DNA of 64,000 nucleotides from Pontibacter populi. Lineage in GTDB: Bacteria > Bacteroidota > Bacteroidia > Cytophagales > Hymenobacteraceae. The notes below the pieces were generated by a model. The model saw nothing but the letters and a program-made list of their open reading frames with translations, did not search any database and was not told where the DNA came from. The translations under genes were made by a program, and so were the position numbers. Numbering within the stretch: the first letter of the stretch is position 1; each line of letters begins with the position of its first letter. The DNA is taken from contig NZ_JAHWXQ010000002.1 of the NCBI RefSeq assembly GCF_019336435.1, positions 930,001 through 994,000 of the forward strand, read 5' to 3'. This document shows positions 42,700 through 51,763 of this stretch, piece after piece.

Positions 42700-44254
42700 T
42701 TTTAGGTGTAAGTGTTATAAACGGTATGATGCATTCCTCCAACGATACCCCACCATGCTGGAACGTGTCCTTGTAATAGTTCACGTAGTAGTTATAGTTG
42801 TTAGGGTACGCGAAAAAGTAATCTTCTATTGCAAACACAAACGTAGTAGAAACATTGGCCTTTGGCAAGAAAAATCTCTCGGGCTTGCGCACAGTAAATA
42901 CATCTTTGTCTGTGTAACCCAGGTTTTTACCATGCTTGTAGCGCAGGTTCGTATTGGTCTGGCGGTCGCCGATGATCTTAAATGGCCTTTTTACCCGGAT
43001 TGTGCCGTGGTCAGTCGTAATTACAAGGCGTCCTTTTTTCTCCGCGATCATCTTCAATGTATCGAACAGTGGCGAATGCAGGAACCATGATCTTGTAATA
43101 GAGCGGTAAGCCGATTCGTCCGGAGCCAGTTCGCGCACCATGTTGCTATCCGTACGGGCATGCGACAACATATCCACGAAGTTGTAAACTATAACATTCA
43201 GCTTGTTATTATCGAGGTTACTGAACTTGCTCAACAGATCCTTACCAGCCGCTACGTTGGTTATTTTATGATAACTATGCTTTTCGGATAGTTTATTCTG
43301 CTGAAACTGGATGTCCAGGAATTCAGGTTCGTTCAGGTTTTTGCCCTCATCTTCATCATCGCTTACCCACAGGTTCGGGTATTTTTTAGCGATATCGTTG
43401 GGCAGCATACCGGAGAAAATAGCGTTACGGGCGTAAGCAGTAGTAGTCGGAAGAATAGAATAATACATTTCTTCCGAGTCCACGGTAAAGTAGTCGTTAA
43501 TGATCGGCTCCAGCACTTTCCACTGGTCGTAGCGCAGGTTATCTATCAATACAAAGTATACCGGCTTATCCGATTCCTTCATCATCGGGAAAACGCGTTC
43601 CTTAAATATCTGGTGCGACATTAAAGGAGCATCATCAGAATCGTTATTTATCCAGTCTTCATAGTTCTCCATGATAAACTTGGCGAAGTTCGAGTTTGCC
43701 TCATCCTTCTGCATGTTTATCACATCGGCCATACTTTTATTTTCGGTCTCGTCTATTTCGAGCTCCCAGTAAGTCAGCTTTTTATAGATATCGGCCCATT
43801 CTCCCGGGCTAAGGCGCTCGCCAAAAGCCATACCCAACTGGCGGAAATCACGCTGGTAACTCTGGTTGGTTCTTTCTGAAACAAGACGTTTATTTTCGAG
43901 GGCTTTTTTAACGGAAAGCAGTATCTGGTTTGGGTTAAGCGGCTTTATCAGGTAGTCAGTTATCTTAGCTCCGATCGCCTCTTCCATAATATGCTCTTCC
44001 TCGCTTTTCGTGATCATGATTACGGGCATGGCCGGGCGAATGGTTTTGATCTCGTTCAGCGTTTCGAGCCCGCTTATGCCCGGCATGTTTTCATCCAGAA
44101 ATACTACATCGTAAGGCTGTTCCTGTACTTTATCTATGGCATCCGTGCCACTGTTTACCGGGGTAATGTCGTAACCTTTATCTTCCAGGAACAGAATATG
44201 GGGTTTGAGCAGGTCGATCTCATCATCGGCCCATAAAATCGTATATCTTTGCAT
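42692..44254 (-). CDS. porX: PorX: response regulator with PglZ phosphatase-like domain
   Basis: 520 residues. Receiver domain about 1-120 with acidic pocket WADDE (Asp10, Asp11), phospho-acceptor in VVFLDENMPG (Asp54) and Lys in LIKPLNP. A helical linker leads to an alkaline-phosphatase-superfamily PglZ domain (about 210-515): YFVLIDNLRYDQW (metal Asp), LPTTTAYARNAIFSG (nucleophile-like Thr) and LVITTDHGTIRV (metal Asp-His). This architecture is that of PorX, which with the kinase PorY controls type IX secretion and gliding in Bacteroidota. Start at ATG 44254. No DNA-binding domain. Confidence 0.94.
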   Translation of the reverse strand: MQRYTILWADDEIDLLKPHILFLEDKGYDITPVNSGTDAIDKVQEQPYDVVFLDENMPGISGLETLNEIKTIRPAMPVIMITKSEEEHIMEEAIGAKITDYLIKPLNPNQILLSVKKALENKRLVSERTNQSYQRDFRQLGMAFGERLSPGEWADIYKKLTYWELEIDETENKSMADVINMQKDEANSNFAKFIMENYEDWINNDSDDAPLMSHQIFKERVFPMMKESDKPVYFVLIDNLRYDQWKVLEPIINDYFTVDSEEMYYSILPTTTAYARNAIFSGMLPNDIAKKYPNLWVSDDEDEGKNLNEPEFLDIQFQQNKLSEKHSYHKITNVAAGKDLLSKFSNLDNNKLNVIVYNFVDMLSHARTDSNMVRELAPDESAYRSITRSWFLHSPLFDTLKMIAEKKGRLVITTDHGTIRVKRPFKIIGDRQTNTNLRYKHGKNLGYTDKDVFTVRKPERFFLPKANVSTTFVFAIEDYFFAYPNNYNYYVNYYKDTFQHGGVSLEECIIPFITLTPKNV

Positions 44255-44437
44255 AGTTTTATTTAGGTAAATTGCTAATCTGCTTATCGTTGTGTAACTG
44301 GTGCTTTACAAATGGCAACCTGTTACTACTTACGAAATATTAAGCAGCAAGAGTATGTATATCAGAAAGTTGCGACGCAGCTCACGCCTTTTTCGTTACA
44401 ACAATTCAATCATCTAACAGTTAAACGCATTTAATTG

Positions 44438-45667
44438 GTGAACAAGAAAAAAATCTTTAACGACCCGGTATACGGCTTTATAACAGTTCCGTCTGAGCTC
44501 TTGTTCGATATTATCGACCATCCGTACTTCCAGCGCCTGCGCCGCATTAAGCAGCTTGGACTTACCGAGATGGTGTATCCGGGCGCATTGCATACACGTT
44601 TTCACCATGCGCTGGGTGCCATGCACCTGATGAATACGGCCTTACAAACTCTGAAAAGTAAAAATAACGAAATTTCTGATAAAGAATTTGAAGCTTCGCT
44701 TATTGCTATTCTGCTACACGACATCGGTCACGGTCCTTTCTCGCATGCCCTGGAGACCGCAATTTTTAAGGAAGTACACCACGAGCATTTGTCATTGCAC
44801 ATCATGCATATGCTAAACGAAGAGTTTGGCGGAAGATTGGGCCTGGCCATCGATATATTTACAGATAAATACGAGCGTCGGTTTTTCCATCAATTGGTTT
44901 CTAGCCAACTGGATGTAGACCGCCTCGATTACCTGAACCGCGACAGCTTTTACACCGGTGTGTACGAAGGAAAAATTGGTGCCGACCGCATCATAAAAAT
45001 GCTGGATGTAGCCAACGATAAGCTGGTTGTAGAAGAGAAAGCCATTTATAGTATAGAGAACTTTCTGGTAAGCCGCCGCCTGATGTACTGGCAGGTTTAC
45101 CTGCATAAAACGGTGATCAGTGCCGAAAACATGGTATTACGTGCCGTACAGCGTGCCCGCCAACTGCTGCAGCAAGGCATAGATGTACCGGCAAGCCCGT
45201 GCCTCAAATTCTTTCTTGCCTCAGACCTAACCATGAAGCATTTTCAGGATGACGCAACGATACTGGAGCGCTTTGTGAGCCTGGATGATCATGATATCTG
45301 GAGCGGTATAAAACAATGGGCCTCCCACTCCGACAGTATTCTCTCCTACTTATCTGGCTGCATTTTAAACCGTAAACTGTTTAAAGTAATCATCTCCAAC
45401 AAACCTGTAGATGAAGAAATGATGCTGGGCATCAGCGAACTCATCCAGGATCGTTTCAAAGTTGCAGAGGAAGATATTAAGTACCTCATGATCTCTGGAA
45501 AGATCAGCAATAACGCTTACCAGTCTGAAGGTCAGTCTATAGATATTCTCACCAAAGCCGGTTATGTAGTAGATGCTGCCGATGCATCTGACTTACCTAA
45601 TATCCAGGCGCTAAGTAATAAGGTGGAGAAATATTATGTGTGTTATCCGAGGGAAGTAGCGAATTGA
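44438..45667 (+). CDS. HD domain phosphohydrolase (dNTPase/SAMHD1-like)
   Basis: 409 residues from GTG 44438 (TTG three bases earlier is the alternative; there is no ATG). The metal site is spread as in dGTPase/SAMHD1-like HD proteins: HTRFHHALGAMHL (first His), LLHDIGHGPFSHALE (His-Asp pair near 94-95) and LDVDRLDYLNRDSFYTG (last Asp). Cytosolic. Family members hydrolyse deoxynucleoside triphosphates or related nucleotides, but this YdhJ-like subgroup has no firmly fixed substrate. Divergent from porX, with repeat copy 4 downstream. Confidence 0.88.
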   Translation: MNKKKIFNDPVYGFITVPSELLFDIIDHPYFQRLRRIKQLGLTEMVYPGALHTRFHHALGAMHLMNTALQTLKSKNNEISDKEFEASLIAILLHDIGHGPFSHALETAIFKEVHHEHLSLHIMHMLNEEFGGRLGLAIDIFTDKYERRFFHQLVSSQLDVDRLDYLNRDSFYTGVYEGKIGADRIIKMLDVANDKLVVEEKAIYSIENFLVSRRLMYWQVYLHKTVISAENMVLRAVQRARQLLQQGIDVPASPCLKFFLASDLTMKHFQDDATILERFVSLDDHDIWSGIKQWASHSDSILSYLSGCILNRKLFKVIISNKPVDEEMMLGISELIQDRFKVAEEDIKYLMISGKISNNAYQSEGQSIDILTKAGYVVDAADASDLPNIQALSNKVEKYYVCYPREVAN

Positions 45668-45735
45668 AGGATTACAGTTTCTAGACCTAGCAGTGTGCGA
45701 AGCTCCTGCTAGCGTCTGGGCTATAGTTGACCCTC

Positions 45736-46290
45736 CTTTTGTCATTTCGAACAAAGTGAGAAATCTATCCCAGCTTATAGTTTGAGAAGCTACAATGCTA
45801 TAGCTTGCTACTCTACTATCCGAACTAAGCTATCCTTTCAAATTTCCTTTCATCCTGGGAGCTCTACTCATTTACAGTTCTATAGTTGGCTTTGGTGCCC
45901 TCACGGCCGGGAGGCCCCGTCTTCGGGCATCGCGCGGTGTACATTTCTTTTGTTCGTCCCTCACAATGCTTTCAGCACCAGAAATCTACAAGGCGCTCCA
46001 CCCAAAGACTGTGAAGTTTCGCATAGCTATAGTCCTTATAGTTTGATCCTGCTCGCTTCGAGATTGATCGTGGCTATAGTTTCGAAAGGACAGGTAAACC
46101 TGTCCTGCTCATGGACTTGAACTAAAGCTAAATCAGATTTCTCCTGCGTCGAAATGACAATTAGAGAAGTAGTAGTAGAAAAGTCTCCCTTTGAAGGGGG
46201 CAGGGGGATGACAAACGGAAACTATAAAACTATAACCCAACTATAGCAACAACAGAAATCCCCCTCTCGGGAGGGACAGGGGTGGGTTAA
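45736..46290 (-). repeat. Dispersed intergenic multi-hairpin repeat, copy 4 (inverted)
   Basis: Fourth copy, on the opposite strand, in the 948-bp gap before lpxD. Read on the minus strand it has CCCTC-CCGA-GAGGG, the C-run/G-run hairpin, GGACAGGT-TT-ACCTGTCC, the CGAAACTTC.CAGTCTTTGGGT text and the core (45888-45935), which is 47 of 48 identical to copy 1. It begins (plus strand) with TTTTGTCATTTCGAAC. The remaining sequence up to 46560 is AT-rich with TATAGTT/AACTATA about once every 80 bases and no gene. Confidence 0.85.
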
Positions 46291-46559
46291 TACCGAAACT
46301 ATAAAACCAAAAGCTAAACTATAGTAGTAGAAAACTCCCGCCTTATATGAGGTGGATAAACGGGTGATTGGACCACGCCAACTATAAAATTACAAGCTCT
46401 AACACGAAGCTCCCCTCTTCTTAAAAGAAAACTAGCACACTTCTAAATACACTTCACCAATTGGGATTAAGTTTAGAGTAACTATAAATCTGCAATTTTA
46501 GCGACACTCCTACCAGAGAATTTAATTACATATCATATTCCTGCCCATTAACTTTTTAT

Positions 46560-46567
46560 TAAGTTTG
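46560..46567 (+). promoter_or_regulatory. -7 box TAAGTTTG of lpxD
   Basis: Exact TAnnTTTG match about 49 bases before the lpxD ATG. No convincing -33 TTG. Confidence 0.45.
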
Positions 46568-46615
46568 CACCCCCGAAGCGCTAGCGTTTTTGAGATTTTG
46601 CTATAATTTTACATC

Positions 46616-47638
46616 ATGGAATTTACTGTTCAACAGATAGCTGACCTGCTACAGGGAGTGATAGAAGGAGATAACTTAGCCAAAGTCAGCACTTTAGCCA
46701 AAATAGAAGAAGCTCAAACAGGTGCTCTTGCTTTTTTGTCTAACCCGAAGTACGAACCTTATTTATATACTACTGGTGCCAGCGCAGTTATAGTTTCTGA
46801 TAAACTGGAACTTAAAAAGCCTGTATCAGCAGCTCTTATTCGCGTTAGCGATCCTTATAGCAGCTTCTCTACTCTTTTACAGTATTACCAGGCAGCATTA
46901 CTTGCCTCCAAGACCGGTGTTGAAGAACCTTGTTTTATAGGTAGCGGCAGCGAGATCGGTGAAGACCATTACCGTGGTGCTTTTTCTTACATCGGTGCTA
47001 ACTGCAAAATAGGTACAAACGTGCGTATTTTCCCGCAGGTGTATATTGGCGATAATGTAACGATTGGCGACAATACCACCATCTTTGCAGGTGCTAAACT
47101 ATACTCCAATACGATAGTTGGCAGCAACTGTACCCTGCATGCGGGTGTAGTGCTGGGAAGCGATGGTTTCGGGTTTGCCCCGCAACCGGATGGTTCTTAT
47201 AAAATGGTGCCTCAGATAGGAAATGTAGTGCTGGAAGATGACATATCGATTGGCGCAAATACAACTATAGACTGTGCTACTATGGGCTCTACAATTATCC
47301 GTCAGGGCACCAAAATCGATAACCTGGTTCAGATCGCACATAATGTTGAAGTTGGCAAGCATACGGTTATTGCGGCGCAAACCGGTATTTCAGGTTCTGC
47401 AAAAATTGGCAACCACTGCGTTATTGCAGGCCAGGTGGGTATAGTTGGTCACATAACTATAGCCGATAGAACTACGGTTGGCGCACAATCCGGCGTAGGC
47501 AAAACCATTAAGAAATCAGGCACGATCATTCAAGGTTCCCCCGCTTTTGATTACAAACAGAACCTGCGCGCCCTTACTGTCTTCAGAAAATTACCTGAGC
47601 TTCAGCGTGAAATAGAAGCCCTGCGCGATAGAATCTAA
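46616..47638 (+). CDS. lpxD: UDP-3-O-acylglucosamine N-acyltransferase LpxD
   Basis: 340 residues. Third step of lipid A synthesis: N-acylation of UDP-3-O-acyl-glucosamine from acyl-ACP. N-terminal uridine-binding domain (about 1-100: TLAKIEEAQTGALAFLSNPKYEPYLY), then a left-handed beta-helix of hexapeptide repeats from about 105 to 310 with DGFGFAPQPDGSYKMVPQIGNV and the catalytic His in NLVQIAHNVEVG. C-terminal helix QNLRALTVFRKLPELQREIEAL-like. First gene of an lpxD, lpxC-fabZ, lpxA cluster. Confidence 0.97.
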   Translation: MEFTVQQIADLLQGVIEGDNLAKVSTLAKIEEAQTGALAFLSNPKYEPYLYTTGASAVIVSDKLELKKPVSAALIRVSDPYSSFSTLLQYYQAALLASKTGVEEPCFIGSGSEIGEDHYRGAFSYIGANCKIGTNVRIFPQVYIGDNVTIGDNTTIFAGAKLYSNTIVGSNCTLHAGVVLGSDGFGFAPQPDGSYKMVPQIGNVVLEDDISIGANTTIDCATMGSTIIRQGTKIDNLVQIAHNVEVGKHTVIAAQTGISGSAKIGNHCVIAGQVGIVGHITIADRTTVGAQSGVGKTIKKSGTIIQGSPAFDYKQNLRALTVFRKLPELQREIEALRDRI

Positions 47639-47677
47639 CACTTCTGCCCTACTGCCTGCCATAATGGAAAAATAATA

Positions 47678-47709
47678 TTGGCAAGGCCGGATATAAAACC
47701 TTAAGTTTG
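47678..47709 (+). promoter_or_regulatory. Promoter of lpxC-fabZ: TTG-N21-TAAGTTTG
   Basis: TTG at 47678-47680 and TAAGTTTG at 47702-47709, 21 bases apart, match both Bacteroidota promoter boxes and spacing. The leader to the ATG is about 85 nt. Confidence 0.6.
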
Positions 47710-47801
47710 CGGTAAAATGGCTGGCTGTTAAAGTAATAATTTAAACTATAACCGCTACAGCACTTGCTAAAAGCAGGCTCCAGACAAGAATAGAATAGTA
47801 A

Positions 47802-49196
47802 ATGAACTATAAACAGCATACCATTAAAGCTCCGGTAACCGTTTCCGGTATTGGCTTGCACACAGGCGTTGTGTCAAACATGACCTTTACGCCTGCCCCT
47901 GCAAACCATGGCTATAAATTCCAGCGCATCGATTTGCCGGGCCAGCCTATAGTTGCTGCCGATGTAGATAATGTAGTAGATCTTTCGCGCGGAACTACGA
48001 TAGAGCAGAACGGAGCCCGGGTAAATACAGTAGAACACACACTTGCTGCACTGGTAGGTCTGGAAATAGACAACGTACTAATTCAGCTGGATGGCCCGGA
48101 GCCCCCGATCATGGATGGTTCTTCTATTGAGTTTGTAAAAGCTTTAATGGAAGTGGGCTTACAGGAGCAGAATGCACTGCGCAACTATTTTGAACTGACA
48201 GAAGGCATTACCTATAAGGATGAAGCCCGCGGCGTTGAAATAGTTGGTTTACCCCTGAACGACTACCGCCTGACGGCCATGGTGGACTATAACTCGCCAG
48301 TGCTGGGTAGCCAGCATGCTTCGATCACGAACATGAACCAGTTTGAGAGAGAGATCGCGCCTTGCCGCACGTTCTGCTTCTTACACGAACTGGAAGCCCT
48401 GCACAAACAAAACCTAATCAAAGGCGGAAACCTGGACAATGCCATTGTTATAGTTGACCGTGTGGTGAATGATGATGAGTTGTCGATGCTGGCAGAAATG
48501 CTGAACAAGCCTAAAGTAGAGGTTAAAGAAACAGGCACACTGAACAATACGGAGCTTCGTTTTAAGAACGAGCCTGCCCGACATAAACTACTGGACCTGA
48601 TGGGCGACCTTGCCCTGATCGGCAGACCTATAAAAGGACAGATACTGGCTGCACGCCCTGGGCATGCGGCAAATATCGGCTTCGCCAAAAGAGTTAAAAG
48701 AGCTATACAGGAAGCATCTATACAAAGCGTACCGGTTTACGACGAGAAGAAGCCACCTGTAATGGATATAAACCAGATCACGGCTACACTTCCGCACCGT
48801 TACCCGTTCCTGCTAATCGATAAGATCATCCACCTGGATGAAAACACGGTGACCGGCGTGAAAAATGTAACGATGAATGAGCCTTTCTTCCAGGGCCACT
48901 TCCCGGGCAACCCGATTCTTCCGGGTGTGATCCAGATTGAGGCAATGGCGCAGACTGGTGGCATTCTGGTACTGAATACTGTTGAGAATCCTGAAGATTA
49001 CTGGACTTACTTCCTGGGTGTGGACAAATGCCGCTTTAAGCGCAAAGTAATTCCGGGAGATACAATCATCTTTAAATGTGAACTGCTGGCTCCTATAAAA
49101 CGTGGAATTGCTAAAATGAGTGGTCAGGCTTTTGTTGGTGGCCAACTTGTAATGGAAGCAGAAATGTCGGCAAGTATAGTTAAGAAAAACGCATGA
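47802..49196 (+). CDS. lpxC-fabZ: Fused LpxC deacetylase / FabZ dehydratase
   Basis: 464 residues. Residues about 1-305 are LpxC: KAPVTVSGIGLHTG, the zinc His in VNTVEHTLAAL (about 79), EPPIMDGSSIEFV and the catalytic His in RPGHAANIGFAKR. Residues about 320-464 are FabZ: ITATLPHRYPFLLIDKI with catalytic His, FFQGHFPGNPILPGVIQIEAMAQ with catalytic Glu. One chain thus does the committed step of lipid A synthesis and the 3-hydroxyacyl-ACP dehydration that competes for its acyl precursor. The fusion is characteristic of Bacteroidota. Its stop overlaps lpxA by four bases. Confidence 0.97.
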   Translation: MNYKQHTIKAPVTVSGIGLHTGVVSNMTFTPAPANHGYKFQRIDLPGQPIVAADVDNVVDLSRGTTIEQNGARVNTVEHTLAALVGLEIDNVLIQLDGPEPPIMDGSSIEFVKALMEVGLQEQNALRNYFELTEGITYKDEARGVEIVGLPLNDYRLTAMVDYNSPVLGSQHASITNMNQFEREIAPCRTFCFLHELEALHKQNLIKGGNLDNAIVIVDRVVNDDELSMLAEMLNKPKVEVKETGTLNNTELRFKNEPARHKLLDLMGDLALIGRPIKGQILAARPGHAANIGFAKRVKRAIQEASIQSVPVYDEKKPPVMDINQITATLPHRYPFLLIDKIIHLDENTVTGVKNVTMNEPFFQGHFPGNPILPGVIQIEAMAQTGGILVLNTVENPEDYWTYFLGVDKCRFKRKVIPGDTIIFKCELLAPIKRGIAKMSGQAFVGGQLVMEAEMSASIVKKNA

Positions 49197-49984
49197 ATCA
49201 GCCATTAGCATACATCCATCCGGAAGCTAAGATAGCACACAACGTAGTGATCGAACCGTTTTCTACTATCTATAAGAACGTAGAAATTGGTGAAGGCACC
49301 TGGATCGGGCCGAACGTAACGATAATGGAAGGCGCCCGCATCGGTAAGAACTGTAAGATCTTCCCTGGTGCGGTAATCTCTTCTGTGCCACAAGACCTTA
49401 AATTCGCCGGCGAAGAAACTACTGCCGTTATCGGTGACAATACCGTTATCCGGGAGTGTGTAACCGTTAGCCGCGGAACTATAGATAAAATGCGTACCGT
49501 AGTGGGCAGCAACTGCCTTATTATGTCTTACGCGCACATCGCGCACGACTGTATAGTTGGTAACAACTGTATCGTAGTAAACGCGGTGCAGATGGCTGGT
49601 CACGTAGAGATGGGTGATTTCGCGATTATCGGCGGATCTAGTGCAGTACACCAGTTCGTGAAGATCGGGGCACATGCCATGATTTCGGGTGGTTCACTGG
49701 TTCGTAAAGATGTGCCTCCGTATGTGAAAGCTGCACGTGAGCCACTTACCTATGCTGGTATCAACTCTATCGGGTTGCGCCGCCGTGGTTTTACAAGCGA
49801 ACAGATTAACGAAGTACAGCAATTGTACCGTACCCTGTTTATGAGCGGTTACAATACCACCGAAGCTCTGGACAAGATTGAACTCGATATGGCACCAAGC
49901 AAAGAGCGCGACGAGATCGTAAACTTTGTGCGTAACTCAGGCCGCGGTATTATTAAGAGCTACATCGGTAAAGATGCAAATTAA
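49193..49984 (+). CDS. lpxA: UDP-N-acetylglucosamine O-acyltransferase LpxA
   Basis: 263 residues. First step of lipid A synthesis. Hexapeptide beta-helix through about residue 190, with IGPNVTIMEGARIGKNCKIF, the catalytic-His region LIMSYAHIAHDCIVGNNC and the GINSIGLRRRGFTSEQI connector into the C-terminal helical part (about 195-263). ATG overlaps the lpxC-fabZ stop (ATGA). Confidence 0.97.
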   Translation: MNQPLAYIHPEAKIAHNVVIEPFSTIYKNVEIGEGTWIGPNVTIMEGARIGKNCKIFPGAVISSVPQDLKFAGEETTAVIGDNTVIRECVTVSRGTIDKMRTVVGSNCLIMSYAHIAHDCIVGNNCIVVNAVQMAGHVEMGDFAIIGGSSAVHQFVKIGAHAMISGGSLVRKDVPPYVKAAREPLTYAGINSIGLRRRGFTSEQINEVQQLYRTLFMSGYNTTEALDKIELDMAPSKERDEIVNFVRNSGRGIIKSYIGKDAN

Positions 49985-50618
49985 CCTAAGCAACTTAGGT
50001 AAACGATACAATTACGAGTGGATTTTCCGGAACCTGACCTACACATTTGAGTCAGGAACTTCTTATGCCATTTTAGGGCATAACGGATCCGGGAAATCCA
50101 CTCTTCTTACTGTTTTATCCGGCCACAACCTGCACTCCGAGGGTGAGATAAACTATAAAACTGGCGAAAAAGACGTATCCTCTGAAAGCGTTTTCCGTTC
50201 CCTTTCGCTTACAGCCCCTTACCTGGAACTGGTAGAAGAATTTTCTCTTTTAGAGATGATCGAGTTCCACACCAGGTTTAAACCTTTGCGCCAGGATCTT
50301 TCGGCTTTAGAACTGATTGACCGCATGGGTTTGCAGAAATCAAAACACAAGTTTGTAAAAGATTTCTCGTCGGGAATGAAGCAGCGCCTGAAACTGGGAC
50401 TGGCCATTTATTCTCAATCTGAATTGTTGCTATTGGATGAGCCCACCACAAACCTGGATCAGGAAGGTGTGGCGTGGTACCAGGAGCATGTAGCACAGAA
50501 CAGAAGTAACCGTTTGATAATCGTTGGCTCCAATATTTTACACGAGTATAGTTTCTGCGACCAGCACCTGCGTATTTCAGACTATCATGTACTACCAACA
50601 GCCAAGCGCAAACTATAA
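49974..50618 (+). CDS. ABC transporter ATP-binding protein
   Basis: 214 residues from ATG 49974, which overlaps the lpxA 3' end by 11 bases; an earlier in-frame ATG inside lpxA gives an unlikely N-terminus. Walker A GHNGSGKSTLLTV, signature FSSGMKQRLKLG and Walker B LLLLDEPTTNLDQEG are complete. It is a short, single-domain ATPase of the CcmA/heme-exporter-like type with no permease beside it. Coupling to the lipid A genes hints at an envelope role, but this is positional inference. Confidence 0.9.
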   Translation: MQINLSNLGKRYNYEWIFRNLTYTFESGTSYAILGHNGSGKSTLLTVLSGHNLHSEGEINYKTGEKDVSSESVFRSLSLTAPYLELVEEFSLLEMIEFHTRFKPLRQDLSALELIDRMGLQKSKHKFVKDFSSGMKQRLKLGLAIYSQSELLLLDEPTTNLDQEGVAWYQEHVAQNRSNRLIIVGSNILHEYSFCDQHLRISDYHVLPTAKRKL

Positions 50619-50664
50619 AGCGTGCAAAATTGCTGATGGACTATTAATTTTAAGGTAAGCTTTC

Positions 50665-50672
50665 TACATTTG
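50665..50672 (+). promoter_or_regulatory. -7 box TACATTTG of yebC-like gene
   Basis: Exact TAnnTTTG match 22 bases before the ATG. Confidence 0.5.
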
Positions 50673-50693
50673 CACTATTAACAAGCAGACACC

Positions 50694-51401
50694 ATGGGAA
50701 GAGCATTTGAATTTAGAAAAGCCCGCAAGTTTAAGCGCTGGGATAAGATGTCGAAGGCATTTACACGCCTCGGCAAAGAGATTGTGATGGCCGTTAAAGA
50801 AGCCGGACCAAACCCTGAAACAAACTCGCGTCTGCGCACGGCCATGAATAACGCAAAAGGCGTTAACATGCCGAAAGACCGCGTGGAAGCTGCTATTAAA
50901 CGTGCCTCCTCTAAAGAAGAAAAAGATTACGAAGAAGTTGTATACGAAGGCTACGGTCCGCACGGCATTGCTATACTTGTAGAAACAGCTACTGATAATA
51001 TTAACCGTACCATTGCCAACATGCGCGTATATTTTTCACGTGCAGGTGGCGCAGTTGGCAAAACCGGTTCTCTTGACTTTATTTTCACCCGTAAAGGCAT
51101 CTTTAAAATCAACCCGGAAGGCGTTGATATTGAAGAATTGGAACTGGAACTGATCGATTTTGGTGCGGATGATATTTATGAGCACGAAGGCGAAATTATA
51201 ATAGAGACTGCCTTTTCAGATTTCGGTCAGATGCAGAAAGCCTTGGAAGAAAAAGGCCTGAACGTAATTAGCGCAGAACTACAACGCATACCAAACACCA
51301 GAACCGAACTTACCGACGAACAGGCAGAAGAAATAGAAAACCTGGTTGAGAAAATAGAAGAAGATGATGACGTGCAGGCTGTTTACCACAACATGGCCTA
51401 A
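50694..51401 (+). CDS. yebC: YebC/PmpR family regulator
   Basis: 235 residues. The N-terminal block MGRAFEFRKARKFKRWDKMSKAFTRLGKEI and NAKGVNMPKDRVEAAIKRASSKE are diagnostic of the TACO1/YebC family. The second and third alpha/beta domains follow, with YEGYGPHGIAILVETATDN and GKTGSLDFIFTRKGIF. Members act as DNA-binding regulators or as translation factors that relieve ribosome stalling at proline runs; which applies here is not decided by sequence. The Lys-rich start and the acidic end (EEIENLVEKIEEDDDVQ) are both typical. Ends at a terminator. Confidence 0.96.
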   Translation: MGRAFEFRKARKFKRWDKMSKAFTRLGKEIVMAVKEAGPNPETNSRLRTAMNNAKGVNMPKDRVEAAIKRASSKEEKDYEEVVYEGYGPHGIAILVETATDNINRTIANMRVYFSRAGGAVGKTGSLDFIFTRKGIFKINPEGVDIEELELELIDFGADDIYEHEGEIIIETAFSDFGQMQKALEEKGLNVISAELQRIPNTRTELTDEQAEEIENLVEKIEEDDDVQAVYHNMA

Positions 51402-51426
51402 ACATATCAAACTATAGTTTACTTTC

Positions 51427-51452
51427 AAAAGCTGCCCCTCATGGCAGCTTTT
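51427..51452 (+). terminator. Rho-independent terminator after yebC
   Basis: Stem AAAAGCTGCC / GGCAGCTTTT with six-base loop; an AACTATAGTT palindrome (51410-51419) lies just ahead. Confidence 0.85.
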
Positions 51453-51763
51453 GTTGTTTATGCTGCTATACATTTCAGGTGGTACCCGTACTCCATTCCT
51501 ACACGTGACCTGCTCTAGTGACTCCTGTATACTATAAACATCCAACTTATACAGCTAAGCATTCTGGTAACTAATGCCAGCAATCGAGGTGGGCTTTGCC
51601 AATCACGCCACGATTTCTTATACTTCATTCTATTAGATAAAAGCCCGCTTGCTCTCTTCAAAACTATAGTCCTGCATCCTCTTTAAAGTCAGCAGTTATA
51701 TTTAATCTATTGGAAATAAACGCCTTAACAAATACCTAATTATATTGACGTAGTTATGACGTA

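Noticed and set aside
44245..44252. TATCTTTG -7-like box at the porX start
   Set aside because: On the plus strand and inside the porX coding sequence; no gene is placed to use it.
45782..46120. 112-codon open frame inside repeat copy 4
   Set aside because: It translates the non-coding repeat; the other copies do not keep the frame.
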